Shown piece after piece: positions 43,553 to 50,413 of a stretch of DNA of 64,000 nt. The stretch is from an uncultured Acetatifactor sp. GTDB lineage: Bacteria > Bacillota > Clostridia > Lachnospirales > Lachnospiraceae. The position numbers and the translations under genes were made by a program. The stretch is taken from assembly GCA_910578995.1 (NCBI GenBank), contig CAJTSY010000001.1, positions 1-64,000 of the forward strand, read 5' to 3'. Every line of letters begins with the position of its first letter. Position 1 is the first letter of the stretch. The notes beneath the pieces are model-generated. The model saw nothing but the letters and a program-made list of their open reading frames with translations. It was not told the origin of the DNA and searched no databases.

Positions 43553-44134
43553 CTATTTTACAAATCCCATGCCCAGTTCCTCACAGGAGGCACGGAACCA
43601 TACCTTTCCTATTATATCCGCTTCGTTTACCGGCCCTATGTTGGGCGAGCGGCTGTCCTCGCTGTTGCCCGGATTATCTCCGATGCAGAAATATTCGCCC
43701 ACCGCCACCGTAAATTCATTGGCGGCTATCCCGGCGTCTGCCAGCTTCTCCGTGACCCAGGGACTCTCCTCCCCGTTTACATACAGGATTCCGCCGCTGA
43801 TCAATACACTGTCCCCCGGAACCGCCACCACACGTTTTACATAATAGTGGGCATTCTCGTTTCCGTTGGGCAGGAACACCACCACGTCCCCCTGTTTCGG
43901 CGAGGAAACCAGATAGAGAAAGGAATTGATATAAATGCGCTGGCCGTTATAGAGCGTGGGTTCCATGGACACCCCCACCACACTGGTGGTCACCCCCAGG
44001 AAAACGTTCAGGACCACCGCGATAAAAACGGCGGCCGCGATCCCGAAAATCCAACTGAAAGCCTCCCTCACATGGGCTGAACTGATCTTTCTTTTCTTTC
44101 TCCTGTAAAAACTGAGTCCCTTATTTTTCGCCAT
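43553..44134 (-). CDS. lepB: Signal peptidase I (second copy)
   Basis: A second signal peptidase I, about 193 residues. It has a basic N-terminus, one membrane anchor (about 30-50), catalytic Ser in 'VVGVSMEPTLYNG', Lys in 'YYVKRVVAVPGDSV' and the box 'YFCIGDNPGNSEDSR'. The ATG at 44134 (MAKNKG) with GGAG ahead is chosen; a GTG at 44152 with its own GGAGG is an alternative. It is the first gene after the rplS terminator. It is clearly diverged from the neighbouring copy, so this is not a recent duplication. Confidence 0.94.
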   Translation of the reverse strand: MAKNKGLSFYRRKKRKISSAHVREAFSWIFGIAAAVFIAVVLNVFLGVTTSVVGVSMEPTLYNGQRIYINSFLYLVSSPKQGDVVVFLPNGNENAHYYVKRVVAVPGDSVLISGGILYVNGEESPWVTEKLADAGIAANEFTVAVGEYFCIGDNPGNSEDSRSPNIGPVNEADIIGKVWFRASCEELGMGFVK

Positions 44135-44205
44135 ATCACTCCGCTGGCCCACAGCCCTCCCCTCACCGGGAACAGGCGGCCGTCATAAACTGCCTTTTTT
44201 AACAT

Positions 44206-44242
44206 AAAAAGGACAACTACCCAAGTAATTGCCCTCCTGTCC
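44206..44242 (-). terminator. Rho-independent terminator after rplS
   Basis: On the minus strand GGACA...TGTCC encloses a second stem CAATTAC / GTAGTTG, followed by five T. It begins right after the rplS stop at 44245. It separates rplS from the signal peptidase-rbgA set. Confidence 0.85.
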
Positions 44243-44244
44243 GC

Positions 44245-44592
44245 TTATTTTACGGCTTCCTTAACCTTTGCCCTCTTACCGACACGGCTTCTCAGATAGT
44301 TGAGCTTAGCGCGTCTTACCTTACCTCTTCTGACTACCTCGATCTTTTCCACATTGGGAGAATGCAGAGGCCATGTCTTCTCAACGCCGATGCCGTTGGA
44401 GGTCTTCCTGACGGTAAATGTCTCGCGGCTGCTTCCGCCCTGCCTCTTTAAGACAATTCCCTCAAACACCTGGATTCTCTCGCGGTTTCCTTCCTTGATC
44501 CGGCCGTAAACCTTCACAGTGTCGCCCACGTTAAACTGGTCTACTTCCTGCTTTAACTGCGCTGCCTCAATTTCCCTGATAATGTCACTCAT
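44245..44592 (-). CDS. rplS: 50S ribosomal protein L19
   Basis: Large-subunit protein at the 30S-50S interface, 115 residues. Seen: '[20 protein letters not shown]', '[20 protein letters not shown]' and '[20 protein letters not shown]'. AAAGGAGG precedes the ATG. It has its own promoter at the end of trmD, a structured leader and a terminator, so it can be transcribed alone as well as with rimM-trmD. Confidence 0.98.
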   Translation of the reverse strand: MSDIIREIEAAQLKQEVDQFNVGDTVKVYGRIKEGNRERIQVFEGIVLKRQGGSSRETFTVRKTSNGIGVEKTWPLHSPNVEKIEVVRRGKVRRAKLNYLRSRVGKRAKVKEAVK

Positions 44593-44601
44593 AATGAGCC
44601 T

Positions 44602-44700
44602 CCTTTATAAAATGGATGTTCTTAATACCGTACGTCTCCCGGGGAAATATTGCCCGCCAGGGATGTCTCCTGGTAACAGAGGACCATCTTTTTTCACAAC
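44602..44700 (-). promoter_or_regulatory. Candidate L19 ribosomal-protein leader
   Basis: The roughly 100-nt leader between the rplS promoter and its start contains a clear CCAGG / CCTGG hairpin (44657-44673) with flanking GC-rich arms. Firmicutes rplS mRNAs are known to carry an autoregulatory L19 leader. The position fits; the exact consensus could not be checked here. Confidence 0.5.
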
Positions 44701-44706
44701 ATTTAA

Positions 44707-44735
44707 ATCTTATCATACTCATGGTTCATTTGCAA
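44707..44735 (-). promoter_or_regulatory. Promoter for rplS
   Basis: On the minus strand TTGCAA (44730-44735) and TAAGAT (44707-44712) are 17 bases apart. They overlap the last codons of trmD. The expected start is near 44700. Confidence 0.7.
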
Positions 44736-46149
44736 GTATTTTTTCCATCCGCCAGAAAGTTTTTTCCGCCCTGTAGAAACCCAGTTTTTCCTGGAGTTTT
44801 TCCCAGGACCTGTTTCCCACTGTCACATGGCCGTAGGGAGTCCAACCCTTTTCCAGTATCCGGTTTACGGCATAGGACTCCAGGGATGCCCCGATCCCCA
44901 GACCCCGGTACTCCTTTTCCACGTATGGCATTCCCAGGCTTCCGTCCTGATGCATGCCGATGATGCCGGCCAGAGTCCCATCCCCTGTGAAAGCCCCGTA
45001 CACAGCGCCTGCGGTGATCCGTTCCCGGATATAAGCTTCCCCTGCGTCAGTGTTCCTCCCCTTCCCGCAAAGCCAGGAACATACCCGGGTATAATACTCC
45101 ATGGATAGCGGGCGGATATCCTTATACTTTACGGGCAGTGTCTCCCTGCGGGTGTACAGTACCTGGCTGTATTCTCCCAGTACCTTGTACTGCCCGTTCT
45201 CCAGAAGATGCCGCAGTCCGGGATCCGACACCAGAACCTGCCGTGCCTCCCGGGGAATCTGTTCCGAGAGCATGCCTGCCCATTCCTCCCCCCGGGCCGT
45301 GGCCATACAGATTCCGCAGCGCGGATCGTATACTGCCGCGTTCACCCCATCAGGCTGTATATCGGAATACAGAATCTCGCCCCATCCCCTGGAGAGGCTC
45401 TCCATCATATGGATGTGATTCCGCTTCTGCCTGGAGAGCGCTTTCACCAACAGCTGCTTAGCCTGGTATTTTTCATACAGGTCAGGCCTCCTGGCCGCGG
45501 TACGCCGTCTCGCCTGCTCCAGACGCCACTGCGTCACCTTTGCGTGGTCACCGGACAGCAGGACGCCAGGCACTTTCATCCCGTGCCATTCCTCCGGCCT
45601 GGAATACTGGGGATATTCCAACAGGTCATTGTAAAAACTTTCCTCCTCCGCCGAGGAGTCGTTGCCCAACACTCCGGGAATCAGCCTTGCAATGGCGTCT
45701 ATCATAACCATGGCCGCAAGCTCCCCGCCTGTGAGCACATAGTCCCCGATGGAAATGAAATCAGTGGCTATTTCCTCCAGTACCCGCTCATCAATACCTT
45801 CATAATGGCCGCACAGAAAGACAAGCTCTTTTTCAGAGGCCAGTTCCCTTGCGATTTTCTGGGTAAAAGGAATCCCCTGGGGCGTCACGTAGACGGTTCG
45901 TACAGTTCTGCCGCCTGTGACCGCCCTGTGGGCATCATAAACAGGCTGGGCCTGCATCAGCATACCGGCTCCGCCTCCGTAGGGATAGTCGTCCACTTTC
46001 CGGTGCCTGTCCAAAGTATAATCCCGGATGTCCACCGCATCCAGGGTGATAATCCCTTTCTCCCAGGCCCTGCCGATCACGCCCGGCCTCAGGCCCTGCA
46101 GCACCATCTCCGGAAACAGGGTCAATACATGAAATACGGCTGTGTCCAT
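44719..46149 (-). CDS. trmD: TrmD tRNA (m1G37) methyltransferase fused to a GNAT domain
   Basis: Methylates G37 of tRNA to prevent frameshifting. Residues 1 to about 237 are a full TrmD with 'VLTLFPEMVLQGLRPGVIGR', the trefoil-knot SAM site 'FLCGHYEGIDERV' and 'SIGDYVLTGGELAAMVMIDA', and 'RPEEWHGMKVPGVLLSGDH'. Normal TrmD ends near 240-250, but here the frame runs on to 477 with an acetyltransferase-like region. This carries a GNAT motif A, 'VEKEYRGLGIGASLESYAVN' (about 411-430), and 'FYRAEKTFWRME' at the end. The ATG at 46149 or a GTG 3 bases earlier may start it. It follows the rimM stop by 1-4 bases. The role of the second domain is unknown. Confidence 0.93.
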   Translation of the reverse strand: MDTAVFHVLTLFPEMVLQGLRPGVIGRAWEKGIITLDAVDIRDYTLDRHRKVDDYPYGGGAGMLMQAQPVYDAHRAVTGGRTVRTVYVTPQGIPFTQKIARELASEKELVFLCGHYEGIDERVLEEIATDFISIGDYVLTGGELAAMVMIDAIARLIPGVLGNDSSAEEESFYNDLLEYPQYSRPEEWHGMKVPGVLLSGDHAKVTQWRLEQARRRTAARRPDLYEKYQAKQLLVKALSRQKRNHIHMMESLSRGWGEILYSDIQPDGVNAAVYDPRCGICMATARGEEWAGMLSEQIPREARQVLVSDPGLRHLLENGQYKVLGEYSQVLYTRRETLPVKYKDIRPLSMEYYTRVCSWLCGKGRNTDAGEAYIRERITAGAVYGAFTGDGTLAGIIGMHQDGSLGMPYVEKEYRGLGIGASLESYAVNRILEKGWTPYGHVTVGNRSWEKLQEKLGFYRAEKTFWRMEKILANEP

Positions 46150-46153
46150 CACG

Positions 46154-46747
46154 TTAATCCATCAGTCCTTCCAGTATGTGTACTCTGACAAAGCCCTCTT
46201 CCACATCCACCTCAAGCACGCACTGCCTGATGGCGGGAAGCAGAAGCTCCCTTCCGTCCTTGAGTTTTATGACATACACGTCGTTGGCGCCGGTTTCAAT
46301 GACATCGTTTAATGTGCCTATCTCCCTGCCGTCCTCATCCCTTACGGCAAGTCCGATCAGGTCCGCGATAAAATATTCGTCCCTGGCCAGGCGTACCGCC
46401 TCGCTCCTGGGCACCAACAGGGAGCATTTCCGGTACTTTTCCGCATCCTCCATCCGGTCCACGCCCCTGAACTTCAGGATGGCAAACTGCTTGAAAAATT
46501 TGACTCCCTCTATGTCCAGGATTCTCTCCGCAGGCGGCTGCGCGGCAGAGGGTCCCCCTTCTGCTTCCGGTCCTGCCGGGAGCGTTCCTTTTTCCGCCTC
46601 CCGCTCCTGCATTTCAGCAGGTGTGCGCAGGATCACCTTCTTCAGACGCCTGAACCGTCTGACATCGTCCGTGGTGGGATACACCTTTACCTCCCCGCGG
46701 ACTCCGTGGGCGGAAGTGATGATGCCCACCTGAAAAAATTGTTCCAT
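46154..46747 (-). CDS. rimM: 16S rRNA processing protein RimM
   Basis: Assembly factor for the 30S head that binds S19. The 197-residue protein has the N-terminal beta barrel 'QVGIITSAHGVRGEVKVYPT' and the PRC barrel 'IGLAVRDEDGREIGTLNDVI', with 'GANDVYVIK' and 'LLPAIRQCVLEVD'. Residues about 42-76 are an extra Glu/Pro/Ala/Gly-rich insert absent from typical RimM (about 170 aa). AGAGGACAT precedes the ATG. trmD follows at once, giving the classic rimM-trmD-rplS order. Confidence 0.96.
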   Translation of the reverse strand: MEQFFQVGIITSAHGVRGEVKVYPTTDDVRRFRRLKKVILRTPAEMQEREAEKGTLPAGPEAEGGPSAAQPPAERILDIEGVKFFKQFAILKFRGVDRMEDAEKYRKCSLLVPRSEAVRLARDEYFIADLIGLAVRDEDGREIGTLNDVIETGANDVYVIKLKDGRELLLPAIRQCVLEVDVEEGFVRVHILEGLMD

Positions 46748-46954
46748 ATGTCCTCTCCCGTTGCCCTGGCAGCCCCCGCTTTGGCATTTCTGTGAAAATC
46801 TTCAAACCGGACTCTGCGGCAACCGCAGGCGTTTCATGCTCTCCTGCACGAAATCCTAAGTAATCCTTCAGATTACTTTGACGCATCCGGATAAGTGAGG
46901 ACGGGAAAGAAGCGTTTCCGCGCATTCCTCCCCGTCCGTTCCTGTAAATTTCCC

Positions 46955-46985
46955 GAAAACCGGCCCTGCGGTGCCGCACAGCCGG
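46955..46985 (-). terminator. Possible weak terminator after khpA
   Basis: On the minus strand a roughly 12-bp imperfect stem (CCGGC...GCGG / CCGC...GCCGG) is followed by four T. It begins right after the khpA stop. The short T run makes termination partial at best, so rpsP-khpA and rimM-trmD may still be linked. The 240 bases up to rimM contain two more small hairpins (near 46857-46877 and 46815-46830) but no recognisable gene. Confidence 0.5.
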
Positions 46986-46987
46986 CT

Positions 46988-47233
46988 TTATCCCATTATT
47001 TCCACATCCACGTTCTTCTTATCCCTGGATGCCGCCGCTTTTACAACAGAGCGAATCGCCTTTGCGATCCGGCCCTGCTTTCCGATCACCTTACCCATGT
47101 CGGCAGATGCCACGTGAAGCTCCAGAACCGTGTTCCTTCCCTCTGTCTTCTCCGTAACGTTTACCTCGTCCGGGTTGTCCACAAGCGACTTTGCAATTAC
47201 TTCCACCAACTCTCTGGAATGATTTTCTTCCAT
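46988..47233 (-). CDS. khpA: KH-domain RNA-binding protein KhpA (YlqC)
   Basis: Small RNA-binding protein that works with KhpB/Jag in Gram-positive bacteria. The 81-residue protein has the KH fold with the GxxG loop in 'DMGKVIGKQGRIAKAIRSVV' and a C-terminal 'DVEIMG'. GGGAGGTG precedes the ATG. It lies 27 bases downstream of rpsP, as ylqC does in Bacillus. Confidence 0.95.
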   Translation of the reverse strand: MEENHSRELVEVIAKSLVDNPDEVNVTEKTEGRNTVLELHVASADMGKVIGKQGRIAKAIRSVVKAAASRDKKNVDVEIMG

Positions 47234-47260
47234 TATAAATCACCTCCCAAGGATTAGAAT

Positions 47261-47506
47261 TTATTTTTCGATTCCTGCCGCCTTGAAAAGTTTGCCTACC
47301 ACTTCTGTGGGCTGGGCGCCGTTTGCAAGCCATTTCTTTGCCAACTCCTCATTGATCTTGAAGGTGCTGGGATCAGTGCTGGGATCATAGGTGCCGATCT
47401 CTTCAATAAATCTGCCATCTCTGGGGGAACGGGAATCAGCTACAATGATTCTATAAAAAGGAGCCTTCTTCTGTCCCATTCTTCTCAATCTGATCTTTAC
47501 TGCCAT
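47261..47506 (-). CDS. rpsP: 30S ribosomal protein S16
   Basis: Small-subunit protein of 81 residues, beginning '[20 protein letters not shown]' and including '[20 protein letters not shown]'. AGAGGTAAAAAG precedes the ATG. It lies between ffh and khpA, in the standard Firmicutes order ffh-rpsP-khpA-rimM-trmD-rplS. Confidence 0.98.
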   Translation of the reverse strand: MAVKIRLRRMGQKKAPFYRIIVADSRSPRDGRFIEEIGTYDPSTDPSTFKINEELAKKWLANGAQPTEVVGKLFKAAGIEK

Positions 47507-47626
47507 TTCTTTTTACCTCTTTCCGCCGCATCGGGCTTGTATAATCTTATTTTTTATCTATGAATAGGTTCTCCCTGTTCATACCGAAAAGGGATTTTCC
47601 CTGTTCACCTTAACTGTAAGGGCCTG

Positions 47627-48994
47627 TCAGAAAGGAAACCTGCCGCCGCCCATTCCGGGGAAACCGCCGAACCTGCCCCGGCCCTTTTTACCGCCGCCGA
47701 ACTGCTTCATCATCTTCTGGCTCTGTTCGAACTGCTTGATAAAGCGGTTTACAAGGGCGATGTCCACCCCGGCGCCTCTGGCAATGCGGTGTTTCCTCCT
47801 GGGATTCAACAGTTTCGGGTTGCGCCTCTCTTCCGTTGTCATGGAGAGGACGATGGCCTCCATCTGCTTCAGCTGCTTCTCGTCGATAAGGGAATCAAGG
47901 TCGCTTCCCTTAATGCCCATTCCCGGAAGCATGCTCAGGATACTGGCCAGACCGCCCATGTTCCGCATCTGCTTCATGCTCTCCAGGTAGTCCTCGAAAT
48001 CGAACTTTCCCTTCTTCATGCGGCCCGCCATCTCCCGGCCTTTGTCCTCATCCAGGTCGATGCTCTCCTGGGCCTTCTCGATCAGAGAGAGTACATCCCC
48101 CATCCCCAGGATTCGGTTGGCCATACGGTCCGGATAAAACTGCTCCAGGTCGGAGAGTTTTTCACCCATGCTCACATACAGAATGGGCTTCCCTGTGACT
48201 GCCTTTACGGACAGGGCGGCGCCGCCCCTGGTGTCACCGTCCATCTTGGACAGCACAACCCCGTCGATGCCGACTTTCTCGTCAAATTCCTTTGCCACGT
48301 TCACGGCATCCTGGCCGGTCATGGCATCCACCACCAACAGGGTCTGATGGACGGAAACCGAGCTCTTGATCTCCTGCAGCTCCTCCATCATCTCTTCGTC
48401 TATATGCAGACGGCCCGCCGTATCCAGGATTACTACATTATGGCCGTTCTTCTCCGCATGGCGGATGGCTTCCGCGGCGATCTCGGGGGGCCGGTGGTCC
48501 GTCCCCATGGAAAATACATCCACTTCCTGCTTCCTGCCGTTGATCTGCAGCTGCTCTATGGCGGCAGGCCTGTAGATATCGCACGCCACAAGCAGAGATT
48601 TCTTGCCTTTCTGCTTCAGCTTTCCGGCGATCTTGGCCGTGGCCGTGGTCTTGCCGGCGCCCTGGAGACCTGCCATCATGATCACGGTGATGGACTTGCC
48701 GGGCTGCATGGCGATCTCCGTGGTCTCGCTGCCCATAAGGCGGATCATCTCTTCGTTTACGATCTTTATCACCATCTGGCCGGGATTCAGGCCGTTCATC
48801 ACATCCTGGCCGATGGCGCGCTCCTCCACTGCCTTGACGAACTGCTTTACCACCCGGAAGTTCACGTCGGCCTCAAGCAGGGCCATCCGCACTTCCTTCA
48901 TGGCAGCTTTCACGTCGTTCTCGGTCAAGCGGCCCTTGCTTCTTAAATTTTTGAATACGTTCTGCAGTTTGTCTGTTAAACTTTCAAATGCCAC
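47627..48994 (-). CDS. ffh: Signal recognition particle GTPase Ffh
   Basis: SRP54 homologue that targets nascent membrane proteins. The N domain is followed by the G domain with 'GLQGAGKTTATAKIAGKLK' near residue 110, 'DTAGRLHIDEEMMEEL' and 'TKMDGDTRGGA'-type sequence. The methionine-rich M domain ends in a Gly/Phe tail. The start is a GTG at 48994 with AAGGAG 6 bases ahead (455 aa). It lies between ylxM and rpsP. Its receptor gene ftsY is about 11 kb away in the same window. Confidence 0.97.
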   Translation of the reverse strand: MAFESLTDKLQNVFKNLRSKGRLTENDVKAAMKEVRMALLEADVNFRVVKQFVKAVEERAIGQDVMNGLNPGQMVIKIVNEEMIRLMGSETTEIAMQPGKSITVIMMAGLQGAGKTTATAKIAGKLKQKGKKSLLVACDIYRPAAIEQLQINGRKQEVDVFSMGTDHRPPEIAAEAIRHAEKNGHNVVILDTAGRLHIDEEMMEELQEIKSSVSVHQTLLVVDAMTGQDAVNVAKEFDEKVGIDGVVLSKMDGDTRGGAALSVKAVTGKPILYVSMGEKLSDLEQFYPDRMANRILGMGDVLSLIEKAQESIDLDEDKGREMAGRMKKGKFDFEDYLESMKQMRNMGGLASILSMLPGMGIKGSDLDSLIDEKQLKQMEAIVLSMTTEERRNPKLLNPRRKHRIARGAGVDIALVNRFIKQFEQSQKMMKQFGGGKKGRGRFGGFPGMGGGRFPF

Positions 48995-49058
48995 CTGTCA
49001 CTCCTTATCACGGTTCCCATAGGCTGCCCCGGCATGCGGCAGTGTCATGGGAGCAATA

Positions 49059-49415
49059 TCACAGTTCCTCCAGAAGCCCTCTGGCCAACTCCCTGATCTC
49101 CCCAAGCTTTGCCTGCATGTCTGAGATGTCGCCCTCCCTGTCCACCGCATAGGTCAGCCCCTCGATTTCGGCCACCCTCCTGCGGGCCCTGTCAAAACGT
49201 TCCACAAGATGAAGCTTGCTTTCATAATCCTGCAGGATACGGTCACACCGCCTGATCAGGTCATGCACGCCCTGCCTGCTGATCCCCCGCTCCTGGGCTA
49301 TCTCTCCCAGAGACAGATCCTCATACACTGCATCCCTGTAGACGCTGCGCTGGTGCTCTGTCAAAAGTTCCCCGTAAAAATCAAAAAGCATTGTCTGTTC
49401 ATAAATTCTGTCCAT
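49059..49415 (-). CDS. ylxM: YlxM family SRP-associated HTH protein (UPF0122)
   Basis: Small helix-turn-helix protein that regulates SRP function in some Firmicutes. It begins 'MDRIYEQTMLFDFYGELLTE' and contains 'EIAQERGISRQGVHDLIRRC', the family's HTH. The ATG at 49415 gives 118 residues and fits the family start; the longer frame runs into a promoter. The ribosome binding site is weak (AGGG). A strong promoter lies just upstream. It is followed by ffh. Confidence 0.92.
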   Translation of the reverse strand: MDRIYEQTMLFDFYGELLTEHQRSVYRDAVYEDLSLGEIAQERGISRQGVHDLIRRCDRILQDYESKLHLVERFDRARRRVAEIEGLTYAVDREGDISDMQAKLGEIRELARGLLEEL

Positions 49416-49434
49416 AACTTTTTTAACCCTATGT

Positions 49435-49463
49435 ATCTTACTACAGAAATCAGGAGGTGTCAA
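49435..49463 (-). promoter_or_regulatory. Promoter for ylxM-ffh
   Basis: On the minus strand TTGACA (49458-49463) and TAAGAT (49435-49440) are spaced exactly 17 bases. The predicted start is about 12 bases before the ylxM ATG. The -35 box overlaps the stop codon of the decayed gene upstream. ylxM-ffh is therefore expressed independently of smc-ftsY. Confidence 0.8.
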
Positions 49464-50225
49464 GTATTTTTTCTTGTCAAACTAATGTTTGTGTATGTAA
49501 AAACATCCGTATTATCATCAAGATTCATCGCAGTAGAAAATGTGTGTCCAATCTGCACTGAATATACCGTCCCTTTGGCATCAGCTGTGCCAGGTACCTG
49601 TCCTCTATTCAGGCAAAAATCGAACCGCTCCCTGCGGCCGTCTTTACTGGTGACTAACAGGTCTGCCATGTGGCGGTAAATATCCCGGATGGGAGATAGG
49701 AGCTTTGTATGAAGCCGTTTCTCCATTCTCTGGCGGACTTTCCGCATTTCATCCAATTTTTTTGCAGGGAACAGCCAATGTAAAAAGGAGACATTTCCTC
49801 TGTCATCCGGGATTGGTGCAGCTTCCACCAGTCCCACAAGACCTTATCCAGCACATGATGGATAATAAAAATATCCCAATAAAAGCAGATCTTCGAGAAA
49901 TACTGATTGTATGCACTTTTTTAATGACCTCTGATTTCGGTTTTTTATCCTTCTCTCTGTTGAAACCCCCTCGCCAAAGGTAAGCATATTGGGATATTCT
50001 TTCAGATATGCCTGTTCCTCCACGCCGGGATTTGCATTCACATAAAGCCAGAACTGGATGTCGTAGAGCCGGTAGGAGTCCTCGTCCGCATGGAGCGCAA
50101 AATACCCCTTGTCTTCCACAATCCGAACAGCCAACTCCCGGATCAGCTGCTCCGCTGCCCCCCGGGGCGCCGCTTTTCCGGCACAGCTGCGCCAACAGCG
50201 GAGAAAAGAGCGCGTTCCTCACCAT
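49460..50225 (-). pseudogene. Decayed gene of unknown family
   Basis: An ATG at 50225 with GGAGG 8 bases ahead starts a frame ('MVRNALFSPLLAQLCRKSGA'). It shifts by one base at a run of six C/G (50158-50163). The next frame reads 'AAEQLIRELAVRIVEDKGYF' and 'LYDIQFWLYVNANPGVEEQA', meets a TAA at 49844, and the same frame then reads on to 49460 ('VEAAPIPDDRGNVSFLHWLF', 'FCLNRGQVPGTADAKGTVYS'). The pieces look protein-like but I do not recognise the family. At least one frameshift and one stop argue for decay. The piece after 49844 could be a separate gene. Confidence 0.5.
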
Positions 50226-50413
50226 TTCCAACGCCTCCGCCTTCTCCTTCTCCGTAAAGAAGCCTTAACGCACTCCTGTCTCTCCAATCTGCTATCCTTC
50301 ATTATTTTAGCATGTTTACGCAGTTTTTTCCAGCCTATGTTCAGCTTAGGCTCAACTGTTACTCCAAGGCAGATATGAATGCTTTCCTGCCTGCAAACAG
50401 ATTCTTCCCAGTT

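Noticed and set aside
46614..46979. A 121-codon minus-strand ORF between khpA and rimM
   Set aside because: It overlaps rimM in another frame, has Arg/Gly-rich translation, and the region holds hairpins typical of an intergenic stretch.
49059..49463. Longer N-terminus for YlxM
   Set aside because: The extra 16 codons run through the -35 and -10 boxes and are not family-like.
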